Under the pieces are notes generated by a model that saw nothing but the letters and a program-made list of their open reading frames with translations, was not told the DNA's origin and did no database searches. This document shows positions 1-7,618 of a DNA stretch of 64,000 nucleotides, in pieces (position 1 is the first letter of the stretch; each line of letters starts with the position of its first letter). Made by a program: the position numbers and the translations under genes. Source of the DNA: Aquipuribacter nitratireducens (lineage in GTDB: Bacteria > Actinomycetota > Actinomycetes > Actinomycetales > JBBAYJ01); NCBI RefSeq assembly GCF_037860835.1, contig NZ_JBBEOG010000006.1:124001-188000 (forward strand). The letters run 5' to 3'.

Positions 1-275
1 ACCTCCTCCGCGTCAGCCGGCGCGAGCGGGACCCCGATGTCGGCGAGCAGGCGCGCGAGCGCGTCGACGTCGCCGGCGTTCGCGTCGAGGACCGCGCGCG
101 CTTCGGCGCCCCACAGAGAGGGGGTGGTGCGGTCGGCCCGGTCCGCCGACACGTAGCACGTGTGGACCGGCTGCCGGGTCGTCGCGTCCCCCGGGTACGC
201 GCGGGCCGTCGCGGCGTCGTCGTCGGCGAGGAGCGCGTCGACCTCCGCCAGCAGGTCGCGGGCTGCCCCGCTCAC
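1..275 (-). CDS. DUF6986 family aldolase-like protein, N-terminal part (cut by window edge)
   Basis: Only the first 91 codons are in the window. The reading frame opens with GTG inside the uricase stop codon (GTGA overlap), so it is translated with the uricase gene. The visible part begins with an acidic helix, followed by an R-Y/AYPGD-type stretch and a QPVHTCYV segment. From memory this matches the start of the actinobacterial DUF6986 family (aldolase/citrate-lyase fold, often named after HpcH/HpaI or PEP-utilising enzymes), which I recall beside uricase genes. The active site lies outside the window, so the reaction is unknown. Its place at the end of the urate branch suggests a role in handling a purine breakdown product. 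Confidence 0.65.
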   Translation of the reverse strand, partial: MSGAARDLLAEVDALLADDDAATARAYPGDATTRQPVHTCYVSADRADRTTPSLWGAEARAVLDANAGDVDALARLLADIGVPLAPADAEE

Positions 276-1177
276 ACGAACCCGGGGACGCTGTCCCAGG
301 CCCGCCCTGCGGGCGGGGCGTCGTCACGCAGGACGCTGCCCTCGATGAGGCCGTAGGGCCGGTCGGCGGCGACGAAGACCTCGTTCGGGTTGTCGAGACC
401 GAACGGCGACAGGTCGACGACGAAGTGGTGCTTGTTCGGCATCGACAGGCGCACCTCGGCGACGTCCGGGTGCTGCTCGAGGACGGCCTCGCCCATGGCG
501 TAGAGCGTCTGCTGGAGGGCGAGGGAGTGCAGGGAGGCGAACGCCTCGAGGAGGGTCGTGCGGATCGCCGCGTGCGCCGCGCCGAAGTCGTCGGCAGCGG
601 CGAGGACCGGGGAGGAGTAGCGCCAGCGCGCCGTGACGGCGGTCGCGAGGACGCGGTCGGTCGTCTCGGCGAGCGTCGTGTACCCGTCGCGGGGGAAGCC
701 GTGGAACTCCGACCCGGTCGACTTCAGGACGACGAGGTCACGCAGCCCCGACACGACCCAGGCGTCGTCGCCGTCGACCGTCACGACGCTCGTGCGCACC
801 TCCCCGCCGGGGCGGCGGAACGCGTGGTCGTGGTCGGTGCCGTCGACGCGGATCCGCTCCCACGCGTGCTGCTCGACCTCGACCCGGGCTCCCGTGACCG
901 CCTCCTGGGCGTCGACGAAGTGCCGGGCGAGCCGCATCGCGAAGTCCTCGACGTGACCCACGCCGAAGCGCCGGGCGAAAGCGTAGACGGTGTTCTTCTG
1001 CGTGTCCGTCGGCAGGACGGCGGCGTTGTCGCCCCGCAGGTGGGTGCCGGAGAACTCCCCGCGCAGCTGCGTGGTGACGGTGAGGTCGGTGAGCGCGTGG
1101 CGGGGTGTCGAGCGGTCGACGTGGACGAGGCGCACCTCCGCCTTGCCGTACTGGTTCGCTCCGAGGACGACGGCCAT
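272..1177 (-). CDS. pucL: Urate oxidase (uricase)
   Basis: Cofactor-free uricase, 301 residues, the usual family length. It oxidises urate with O2 to 5-hydroxyisourate in the cytoplasm. Family landmarks are visible: an N-terminal NQYGKAEVR segment, DNAAVLPTDTQKNTVYAFA (active-site Thr and Lys neighbourhood), a central KSTGSEFHGF motif, and SMPNKHHFVVDLSPF near the C-terminus. The ATG at 1177 is preceded by GGGGAG at a good distance. An upstream extension in the same frame would only read antisense to neighbouring genes. The gene lies 2 bases after the hydroxyisourate hydrolase stop, and its own stop overlaps the next gene, so uraD-uraH-pucL-DUF6986 form one transcription unit. Confidence 0.96.
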   Translation of the reverse strand: MAVVLGANQYGKAEVRLVHVDRSTPRHALTDLTVTTQLRGEFSGTHLRGDNAAVLPTDTQKNTVYAFARRFGVGHVEDFAMRLARHFVDAQEAVTGARVEVEQHAWERIRVDGTDHDHAFRRPGGEVRTSVVTVDGDDAWVVSGLRDLVVLKSTGSEFHGFPRDGYTTLAETTDRVLATAVTARWRYSSPVLAAADDFGAAHAAIRTTLLEAFASLHSLALQQTLYAMGEAVLEQHPDVAEVRLSMPNKHHFVVDLSPFGLDNPNEVFVAADRPYGLIEGSVLRDDAPPAGRAWDSVPGFV

Positions 1178-1179
1178 GC

Positions 1180-1518
1180 TCAGCTCCCCCGGTAGGTGGA
1201 GTAGGCGAAGGGCGACAGCAGCAGCGGGACGTGGTGGTGGGCCCGGGCGGGGTCGGCGAGCTCGACGGTGACGACGACCTCGGGGAAGAAGGTTGCGCGC
1301 CCCTGCGCCGCGAACCACGGGCCGGTCGCGAAGGTCAGCCGGTAGGTCCCGACGACGGTCGAGGCGAGGCCGAGGTCCCGGCAGCGCCCGTCGTCGTCGG
1401 TGGTCGCGGCGCCGACCGTCCGCCACGTGCCGTCGTCGAGGCGATGGAGGGTGACGTCGACACCGGCGGCCGGGGTGCCGGTGGCGGCGTCGAGGACGTG
1501 GGTGGTGAACGCGGTCAC
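1180..1518 (-). CDS. uraH: 5-hydroxyisourate hydrolase
   Basis: Transthyretin-like hydrolase of 112 residues that converts 5-hydroxyisourate to OHCU, the second step of the uricolytic pathway. The signature C-terminal YRGS tetrapeptide is intact. The N-terminal TTHVLD segment carries the conserved active-site His, and a HHHVPLLLSPFAYSTYRG block ends the protein. The GTG start at 1518 overlaps the stop of uraD (GTGA), which fixes the start and indicates translational coupling. Uricase follows 2 bases downstream. Confidence 0.95.
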   Translation of the reverse strand: MTAFTTHVLDAATGTPAAGVDVTLHRLDDGTWRTVGAATTDDDGRCRDLGLASTVVGTYRLTFATGPWFAAQGRATFFPEVVVTVELADPARAHHHVPLLLSPFAYSTYRGS

Positions 1519-2012
1519 GCGGGCTCCTCCACGAGGGGACGCAGGCGGAGGACGGCGATCTCGCCGAGCTGCTCGCGCACGACGACGTCCTCCAGCGAGC
1601 GATCGTGGCCGAGCCGCTGCCGGGCGAGGGCGAGCAGGTCGGAGGTGGACCGGCCCGCGGCGCGGACGAGGAAGACCCGGTCGAAGCGCTCCTCGTACGC
1701 ACGGACGGTCTCCCGCAGCCGCGCCGCGAGCGGGTCGTCGTCGCTCACGCCCGACTGCTCGCGGCGGGAGTGGGCCGCCTCGACGCCGTCGCCCTGCGGG
1801 CGGTCGCCGATGCGCGGGTGGGCGGCGAGCGCCTGGTCGAGCGCGTCGTCGTCGAGGTCCCTCGCGGCGCGCAGCGCCGCCTCCTCCAGCGCCGTCCGGG
1901 TCGGGTACGGGGCGCCGCCGAGCAGGGCGTCGGCCCAGGCGTCGGACCGCAGGCACGTGAGCAGGGCGTCGCGCGGGGGCAGCGCCACGGTGTCGGACCG
2001 GACCTCGCTCAT
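1515..2012 (-). CDS. uraD: OHCU decarboxylase
   Basis: 2-oxo-4-hydroxy-4-carboxy-5-ureidoimidazoline decarboxylase, 165 residues, third step from urate to S-allantoin. The all-helical family is recognised by an AHPRIGDR motif holding the catalytic His, a SGVSDDDPLAARL stretch and a FDRVFLVRAAGRS segment. The ATG at 2012 is chosen because upstream codons read into low-complexity basic residues with no family similarity. It is the first gene of the leftward urate operon, and no allantoinase gene is visible in the window. Confidence 0.94.
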   Translation of the reverse strand: MSEVRSDTVALPPRDALLTCLRSDAWADALLGGAPYPTRTALEEAALRAARDLDDDALDQALAAHPRIGDRPQGDGVEAAHSRREQSGVSDDDPLAARLRETVRAYEERFDRVFLVRAAGRSTSDLLALARQRLGHDRSLEDVVVREQLGEIAVLRLRPLVEEPA

Positions 2013-2059
2013 CGCGGCAGTATCGCGATGCGTCACCCGTGGCGGAACCCGGAGCCGGG

Positions 2060-2485
2060 TCACACCCTGACGACGTCGACGCCGCCGATCTCGACGAGAG
2101 GCCGGAAGTCGTCGTCCTGCGTCACGACGGGGACGTCGTTCGCGACGGCGATCGCCGCGATCCACAGGTCGTTGACGTTCATCCGGTGTCCGGCGTCGCG
2201 GAGTCGCACCCTCAGCTCGGCCCAGACGTGCGCCGCACGGAGGTCGACGGGGAGGACCTCGGCGTCCATCACCACCTGCAGGGTGTCGAGCCGTCGGGAA
2301 CGTGACGTGGCGTCAGGTGCGGCGAGGACCCCGGCCTGCAGCTCGGCGACGGTGACGACGCTGACGAGGCTCTCCTCCGGCAGCCGGTCGCGGTCGACCG
2401 CCCGGCCGAGCTCTCCGGAGATCCACACGCTCGTGTCGACGAGGGCCCGGGCGGGTCGGCCGTCACCCGAGGTCGTCGAGCTCAT
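2060..2485 (-). CDS. vapC: PIN-domain ribonuclease toxin (VapC type)
   Basis: PIN-domain protein of 141 residues, probably an RNA-cleaving toxin neutralised by the protein encoded just upstream. The four acidic metal ligands of the fold can be read: D in LVDTSVWI, E in VAELQAGV, D in NVNDLWIAA and D in VTQDDDF. The start at 2485 lies 23 bases inside the antitoxin gene; a later start would remove part of the first strand. The pair sits between uraD and xdhA and separates the two halves of the purine cluster. VapC toxins typically cleave tRNA or rRNA, but the target cannot be read here. Confidence 0.9.
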   Translation of the reverse strand: MSSTTSGDGRPARALVDTSVWISGELGRAVDRDRLPEESLVSVVTVAELQAGVLAAPDATSRSRRLDTLQVVMDAEVLPVDLRAAHVWAELRVRLRDAGHRMNVNDLWIAAIAVANDVPVVTQDDDFRPLVEIGGVDVVRV

Positions 2486-2723
2486 CGGTCGTCCCCTCGG
2501 AGATCCATGCGATGTCCGCAGCGAGGCCCGGATCGGGGCGCTGCCGGTCGAGGAGCGCGACGAGGTCGGCGCGGGGGACGGCGGGCCGGCGGTGCGCCAC
2601 CACCCGACGGAGCTCCGCGACCGGTCGACCGTGCACGGTCACCGTGTAGACCTCGCCCCGCTCGACCCGCTCCAGGACGGACGCCGTGTGGTTGCGCAGC
2701 TCGCGGGACGCGATCGTCGGCAT
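2463..2723 (-). CDS. vapB: Phd/YefM-type antitoxin
   Basis: Antitoxin of 86 residues. The N-terminal half (ASRELRNHTASVLERVERGE, then VTVHGRPVAEL) is the Phd/YefM DNA-binding and dimerisation fold. The acidic C-terminal tail is expected to wrap the PIN toxin encoded downstream with overlap. These antitoxins usually repress their own promoter as a complex with the toxin. A TACGGT -10 hexamer lies 7 bases before the ATG, suggesting a leaderless transcript. Confidence 0.88.
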   Translation of the reverse strand: MPTIASRELRNHTASVLERVERGEVYTVTVHGRPVAELRRVVAHRRPAVPRADLVALLDRQRPDPGLAADIAWISEGTTDELDDLG

Positions 2724-2730
2724 GTGCGCG

Positions 2731-2736
2731 ACCGTA
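2731..2736 (-). promoter_or_regulatory. Putative -10 box of the toxin-antitoxin operon
   Basis: TACGGT (TANNNT type) read on the minus strand, 7 bases upstream of the antitoxin ATG. A weak -35-like CGGACA lies 17 bases further upstream. The spacing to the start codon fits a leaderless mRNA, which is common in actinobacteria. This is seen by pattern only. Confidence 0.4.
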
Positions 2737-2795
2737 GCACACTGCGCACACCCTGTCCGCGCCGGCTGTCCTGACCTCGTGAGGGGTCGGCTGGG

Positions 2796-2801
2796 TACCC
2801 T
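2796..2801 (+). promoter_or_regulatory. Putative -10 box of xdhABC, leaderless type
   Basis: TACCCT ends 5 bases before the xdhA ATG and no Shine-Dalgarno sequence lies between. A weak TGACCT -35 candidate is 18 bases upstream. The layout predicts transcription starting at or within a base or two of the start codon. Confidence 0.4.
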
Positions 2802-2806
2802 GCGTC

Positions 2807-4228
2807 ATGGCTGTCGTCCCCACCACGGCACCGCTCGTCGTGCCCGGGACCTCCCCGACCACGACCCTCCTGGCGGCTCTGCGCGCCGCTGGCCGGGTCG
2901 GCACCAAGGAGGGCTGCGGCGACGGGGACTGCGGCGCGTGCACGGTGGCGGTCCGCGAGCCCGGCGGGGCGTGGAGCGCGGTCACCAGCTGCCTCGTGCC
3001 CGTCGGCGCGGTCGCCGGCCGGGAGGTGCTGACCGTCGAGGACGTCGCCGCGCCCGACGGCACCCTGCACCCGGTGCAGCAGGCGCTCGTCGACGCCGCG
3101 GGCTCGCAGTGCGGGTACTGCACCCCCGGGTTCGTCATGAGCATGGTCGCGGGCTTCCACGACCCTGCCTGCGCCGGCCCGGAGGGCCTCCCCGACGACG
3201 TGGTCGAGGGCAACCTCTGCCGCTGCACGGGCTACGCCCCCATCCGTCGCGCGTGCCGGGCGCTGTCGGGCGCCTCCGCCGAACCCCCCGTCGGGGGCGT
3301 CGTCGCCGGCGCCCGCGGCGCCGCGGTCGAGGCCGCCGGACGCACGTACCACCGGCCGACGACGCTCGCCGACGCGCTCCGGCTCCTCGAGGAGCACCCC
3401 GACGCCACCGTCCTCGCCGGTGCCACCGACCTCGGGATCGAGCTGTCGCACCACCGCCTCGACCCCCGCGTCACCGTCGCGCTGGAGGACGTCGCCGAGC
3501 TCCACCACCTCGCCGTCACGCCGACCCACCTCGAGATCGGCGCCGGCGTCAGCCTCACCCGCCTCGAGCGCGAGGCGGCAGGGCACCTGCCGGCCCTCGA
3601 CGAGATGCTCCGCTGGTTTGCGGCGCGCCAGGTCCGCAACCGGGCGACGCTCGGCGGGAACCTCGGCACCGCCTCCCCCATCGGCGACCTCCCGCCGGTC
3701 CTCCTCGCGCTCGACGCCGAGCTCGTCCTCGCCGACCTCGACGGGGAGCGCGCGGTGCCCGTCGAGGACTTCTTCACCGGGTACCGCGAGACGGTCCTGC
3801 GGCCTGGCGAGCTGATCCGCCTCGTGCGGGTCCCGCTCGCGCGGAGCGACGGCACGACGCGACGGCTCACCTGGTCGTACAAGGTCGGCAAGCGCGGCGC
3901 GGACGACATCAGCGTCGTCGCGTTCGCCGCGACCCTCGACCTCGACGCCGACGGCTGCGTCCGGCACGCCCGGCTCGCGTACGGCGGGGTCGCCGTCACG
4001 CCCGTCCGGGCGCACGAGGTGGAGGCGTCGCTGCTCGGGCGCCGGCTCGACCCCGCGACGGTCGCCGACACCTCGGCGCGGCTGCAGGCGTGGGTGAAGC
4101 CGCTCGACGACCACCGTGCGAGCGCGGCCTACCGCCGCCGGCTCGTCGGGTCGCTGTTCGAGAAGCTCGTCGCGGAGCACGCCGGGCCCGGCACCGGGGG
4201 CCGCGCGGACGCCGGGGACGCGGCGTGA
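2807..4228 (+). CDS. xdhA: Xanthine dehydrogenase, iron-sulfur/FAD subunit
   Basis: Small subunit of 473 residues joining two [2Fe-2S] domains to an FAD domain. Cluster I ligands are C37, C42, C45 and C62. Cluster II ligands are the C102/C105 pair in SQCGYCTPG and C138/C140 in NLCRCTGYAP. The FAD-binding segment around residues 190-330 includes TVLAGATDLG and ATLGGNLGTASPIGD, followed by the CO-dehydrogenase flavoprotein C-terminal domain. Electrons from the molybdenum subunit pass through the clusters to FAD and NAD+. Its stop overlaps the GTG of xdhB, so the two subunits are coupled. It is transcribed away from the urate operon and supplies urate to it. Confidence 0.95.
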   Translation: MAVVPTTAPLVVPGTSPTTTLLAALRAAGRVGTKEGCGDGDCGACTVAVREPGGAWSAVTSCLVPVGAVAGREVLTVEDVAAPDGTLHPVQQALVDAAGSQCGYCTPGFVMSMVAGFHDPACAGPEGLPDDVVEGNLCRCTGYAPIRRACRALSGASAEPPVGGVVAGARGAAVEAAGRTYHRPTTLADALRLLEEHPDATVLAGATDLGIELSHHRLDPRVTVALEDVAELHHLAVTPTHLEIGAGVSLTRLEREAAGHLPALDEMLRWFAARQVRNRATLGGNLGTASPIGDLPPVLLALDAELVLADLDGERAVPVEDFFTGYRETVLRPGELIRLVRVPLARSDGTTRRLTWSYKVGKRGADDISVVAFAATLDLDADGCVRHARLAYGGVAVTPVRAHEVEASLLGRRLDPATVADTSARLQAWVKPLDDHRASAAYRRRLVGSLFEKLVAEHAGPGTGGRADAGDAA

Positions 4229-6597
4229 CCGGGCCCGCGCGAGCGCACGAGTCCGCCGTCGCCCACGTCACCGGCCGGGCCGTCTACACCGACGACCAGC
4301 ACCCGCCGACCGGGCAGCTGAGCGCCCGTCCGGTCCTGTCGCCCCACGCGCACGCCCGCATCGTCGCCGTCGACACCACCGAGGCGCTGGCCGTGCCCGG
4401 CGTCGTCGTCGTCCTCGGCCCCGAGCACGTGCCCGGCGTCAACGACTGCACGGGCCACGCCGCCGACGAGGAGCTGCTGCCGACCGACGAGGTGCACCAC
4501 GTCGGGCACGCCGTGCGGTGGGTCGTCGCCGAGACCGACGAGGCCGCCCGGCGCGGGGCGGCCGCCGTCCGCGTCGGGTACGAGCCGCTACCGGCCGTCC
4601 TCGACGTCGACGAGGCGGTCGCGACCGGCAGCGTCCACGCGCCGCCCGCCCGCATCGAGCGCGGCACCCCGGACGACGTCCTCGACGCGCCCGGGCCCGG
4701 CGTGCACGTGCTCGCCGGGGAGGTGCGCACCGGGGCGCAGGACCACTTCTACCTCGAGACGCACGCCGCGTGGGCGCACGTCGACGCCGAGGGCCACGTC
4801 GCCTGCACGGTGTCGACCCAGCACCCGAGCGAGACGCAGCTCGTCGTGGCGAAGGTCCTCGGCGTGCCGCGCAGCCAGGTCGTCGTCACGTGCCTGCGGA
4901 TGGGCGGCGGGTTCGGCGGCAAGGAGTCCCAGTGCCACCCGTTCGCCGCGCTCGCCGCGCTCGCCGCACTCGTCACCGGCCGGCCCGTGCGGGTCCGCCT
5001 CGACCGCGGCACGGACATGGTGATGACGGGCAAGCGGCACCCGTTCCTCGCCCGCTACCGGGTCGCGTGCGACGACGACGGGCGGCTCCTCGCGCTCGAC
5101 GCGCGGCTCGTGAGCGACGGCGGCTGGTCGATGGACCTCTCCCTGCCCGTGACGAGCCGGGCGATGTTCCACGTCGACAACGCCTACGCCGTCCCGCACC
5201 TGCGTGTCACGGGGCAGGTCGCGCGGACGAACCACGTCTCCCACACCGCGTTCCGCGGGTTCGGCGGCCCGCAGGGGATGCTCGTCGCGGAGGAGGTCGT
5301 CGACCGGGTCGCCCGGCACCTCGGCCTGCTGCCGGAGGTCGTCCGCGAACGGAACCTCTACCGCGGCCCGGAGGACGGCGGCGACATCGAGCGCAGCACG
5401 ACGCACTACGGGCAGCGGGTGCTCCACAACCGGCAGCCGCGGATCTGGTCGGAGCTGTCGACCCGCGCGGGGCTCGCCGGGCGCCGCGCCGAGGTCGCAC
5501 GGGCCAACTCCGGGGGCGGCGCGAGCCGGCGGGGTCTGGCGATCACGCCGGTGAAGTTCGGGATCTCCTTCACGAAGTCGCAGTACAACCAGGCGGGCGC
5601 GCTCGTCCTCGTCTACGTCGACGGCAGCGTCCAGCTCAACCACGGCGGCACCGAGATGGGCCAGGGGCTCCACGCGAAGATGCTCCACGTCGCGGCCACC
5701 ACGCTCGGCGTGCGACCCGAGCGGATCCGCGCGATGCCGACGGCGACGGACAAGGTGCCGAACACGTCGGCGACGGCCGCGAGCAGCGGCGCGGACCTCA
5801 ACGGGCAGGCGGTGCTCGCCGCGTGCTCGACGGTGCGGGACCGGCTCGCCGTCGTCGCCGCCCGGCTTCTCGGCCGCGACGCGCCGGAGGACCTCGTCTT
5901 CGCCGACGAGCACGTGTTCCCCGCCAACGACCCCGGGCACAGGGTCGTCTTCGACGACGTCGTGGCCGCCGCATACGACGAGCGCGTGTCCCTGTCCGCG
6001 ACCGGCTACTACCGCACCCCGAACCTCACGTGGGACCCCGGGGCCGGGCGCGGCACCCCGTTCCACTACTTCGCCTTCGGCGCCGCCCTCACGGAGGTCG
6101 AGGTCGACGGGTTCACCGGCACGTACCGCGTCCGCGCGGTCGACGTGCTCCACGACGTCGGCGACTCCCTCAACCCGCTCGTCGACCGGGGCCAGGTCGA
6201 GGGAGGGTTCGTCCAGGGCATGGGGTGGCTGACGACCGAGGAGTGCGTGTGGTCGCCCGACGGCCGGTTCCTCACCGCGGCCCCGTCGACGTACACGATC
6301 CCGACCATCGCGGAGGTGCCGGAGCACTTCGAGGTCCACCTGCTCGCGGACGCCCCGCAGGAGCGGACCGTGCTCGGCAGCAAGGCCGTCGGCGAGCCGC
6401 CGTTCATGCTCGCCCTGTCCGTCCGGGAGGCGCTGCGCGACGCCGTCGCCGCGTTCGGTCCCGCCGGCCCCGGTCAGCAGGTCGCGCTCGCCGTGCCGGC
6501 GACGCCGGAGGCGGTGCTCGCGGCGGTCGACGCCGTGCGGGGACGGGCGGGCAGCGCGCCGGCGGCGGCGCCGGACCGCCCGTTCGCCCAGCAGTGA
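4225..6597 (+). CDS. xdhB: Xanthine dehydrogenase, molybdenum-binding subunit
   Basis: Large subunit of 790 residues, hydroxylating hypoxanthine and xanthine to urate at the molybdopterin centre. It starts with GTG overlapping the xdhA stop. Visible family motifs are MGGGFGGKES near residues 225-235 (molybdopterin contact), HTAFRGFGGPQGM, EMGQGLHAKM and the near C-terminal GEPPFMLA that holds the catalytic Glu (about residue 722). The length is typical of the bacterial two-subunit type. The last 30 residues are Ala/Pro-rich and probably disordered. It shares an operon with xdhA and xdhC. Confidence 0.95.
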   Translation: MTGPARAHESAVAHVTGRAVYTDDQHPPTGQLSARPVLSPHAHARIVAVDTTEALAVPGVVVVLGPEHVPGVNDCTGHAADEELLPTDEVHHVGHAVRWVVAETDEAARRGAAAVRVGYEPLPAVLDVDEAVATGSVHAPPARIERGTPDDVLDAPGPGVHVLAGEVRTGAQDHFYLETHAAWAHVDAEGHVACTVSTQHPSETQLVVAKVLGVPRSQVVVTCLRMGGGFGGKESQCHPFAALAALAALVTGRPVRVRLDRGTDMVMTGKRHPFLARYRVACDDDGRLLALDARLVSDGGWSMDLSLPVTSRAMFHVDNAYAVPHLRVTGQVARTNHVSHTAFRGFGGPQGMLVAEEVVDRVARHLGLLPEVVRERNLYRGPEDGGDIERSTTHYGQRVLHNRQPRIWSELSTRAGLAGRRAEVARANSGGGASRRGLAITPVKFGISFTKSQYNQAGALVLVYVDGSVQLNHGGTEMGQGLHAKMLHVAATTLGVRPERIRAMPTATDKVPNTSATAASSGADLNGQAVLAACSTVRDRLAVVAARLLGRDAPEDLVFADEHVFPANDPGHRVVFDDVVAAAYDERVSLSATGYYRTPNLTWDPGAGRGTPFHYFAFGAALTEVEVDGFTGTYRVRAVDVLHDVGDSLNPLVDRGQVEGGFVQGMGWLTTEECVWSPDGRFLTAAPSTYTIPTIAEVPEHFEVHLLADAPQERTVLGSKAVGEPPFMLALSVREALRDAVAAFGPAGPGQQVALAVPATPEAVLAAVDAVRGRAGSAPAAAPDRPFAQQ

Positions 6598-6601
6598 GCC
6601 C

Positions 6602-7429
6602 ATGGCCCGCACCGGCTGGGAGACCGTCGCGACGTGGACGGGCGAGGGGCGACCGTTCGTCGTCGTCACCGTCGCGCAGGTACGCGGTCACGCGCCGCGG
6701 GGACCCGGCAGCAAGATGTGCGTGCGGTCCGACGCGGAGAGCGGGTCGGCGGAGGTGGCGGGCAGCGTCGGGGGCGGGAGCCTCGAGCGGACCGCCGTCC
6801 TCACCGCGACCCGCATGCTCACCGAGGGCGCCCGCGACCCCGTGCTCCACGTCGCCCGGCTCGACCGGGCGACCACCCCGCACGGGGTGCAGTGCTGCGG
6901 CGGGGAGGTGACCCTCCTGCTCGAGCCCGTCCGTCCCGCCCGCCCCGTCGTCGCGGTGTTCGGCGCCGGTCACGTCGGCCGGGCGCTCGTCCACGTCCTG
7001 GAGCTTCTGCCGCTCGACGTCCGGGTCGCCGACTCCCGCCCCGACGAGCTCGCCCTCGTGGAGACCGGGGACGACCACGTCGCCGACATCGAGTGCGTCC
7101 CCGCCCCGGTACCCGAGGCGGTCGCCCGCGAACTGCCCGCCGGGGCGCACGTCTTCGTCATGACCCACGACCACCACGAGGACCTCGCCGTCCTCGACAC
7201 GTGCCTGCGCCGCGACGACCTCGGCCTCCTCGGGGTCATCGGGAGCGAGTCGAAGTGGCGGACGTTCCGGCACGAGCTGCGTGCCCTCGGCCACGACGAC
7301 GGCGCCCTCACCCGCGTGACGAGCCCCATCGGCATCCCCGGGGTGCCCGGAAAGAGCCCCGCCGCCATCGCCGTCGCGACCGCCGCCCAGCTGCTCACCG
7401 TGCTCGACCTCCCGGAGAGCATGACCTGA
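6602..7429 (+). CDS. xdhC: XdhC-type molybdenum cofactor maturation factor
   Basis: XdhC/CoxF family protein of 275 residues. It binds Moco and is needed for sulfuration and insertion into the xanthine dehydrogenase large subunit; it is not a catalytic subunit. The N-terminal XdhC/CoxI domain has VGGGSLE and QCCGGEV; the C-terminal Rossmann domain has VFGAGHVGRAL, MTHDHHEDL and GVIGSESKWRTF. It begins 4 bases after xdhB and ends the operon. The palindromic repeat pair lies directly downstream, between this gene and a convergent neighbour. Confidence 0.93.
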   Translation: MARTGWETVATWTGEGRPFVVVTVAQVRGHAPRGPGSKMCVRSDAESGSAEVAGSVGGGSLERTAVLTATRMLTEGARDPVLHVARLDRATTPHGVQCCGGEVTLLLEPVRPARPVVAVFGAGHVGRALVHVLELLPLDVRVADSRPDELALVETGDDHVADIECVPAPVPEAVARELPAGAHVFVMTHDHHEDLAVLDTCLRRDDLGLLGVIGSESKWRTFRHELRALGHDDGALTRVTSPIGIPGVPGKSPAAIAVATAAQLLTVLDLPESMT

Positions 7430-7470
7430 CCCCCGCCTCCCATGTCTGCGGGTGCCAGACCACGACCAGT

Positions 7471-7508
7471 TGTCTGCGTTTGTGTCGACATCCGTGCCGG
7501 ATGTCGAC
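7471..7508. repeat. Dispersed palindromic repeat, copy A
   Basis: 38 bases nearly identical to copies B and C. The right-hand 25 bases form a perfect hairpin with 10-base arms (GTCGACATCC / GGATGTCGAC) around a GTGCC loop at 7484-7508. It lies between the convergent ends of xdhC and the TrkA-C protein gene. The left flank TGTCTGCGTT is also shared with B and C, so the conserved unit is longer than the hairpin. Confidence 0.85.
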
Positions 7509-7534
7509 GTTCTTGTCGCAAGGGCGGGCGCAGG

Positions 7535-7572
7535 TGTCTGCGTTCCTGTCGACATCCGTGCCGGATGTCGAC
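7535..7572. repeat. Dispersed palindromic repeat, copy B
   Basis: Second copy, 64 bases after copy A, in the same orientation. It has the same 25-base hairpin (7548-7572) and differs from A only at two bases in the left flank. Its right flank (GTTTGTGTCG) differs from that of A. Two such hairpins between convergent genes could end transcription from both sides, but no T-tract follows either. Confidence 0.85.
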
Positions 7573-7618
7573 GTTTGTGTCGGGAAGGGTGGGGAGGGGC
7601 GGGACGGGAGCGGGCCGG

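Noticed and set aside
4588-6669. 693-residue open frame antisense to xdhB
   Set aside because: Arg/Pro/Val/Gly/His-rich translation without domain motifs, exactly opposite a well-supported gene; a product of high G+C third positions.
7471-7572. CRISPR array
   Set aside because: Only two units with a 26-base gap, palindromic 25-base core with unequal flanks, a third copy 31 kb away, and no cas genes.
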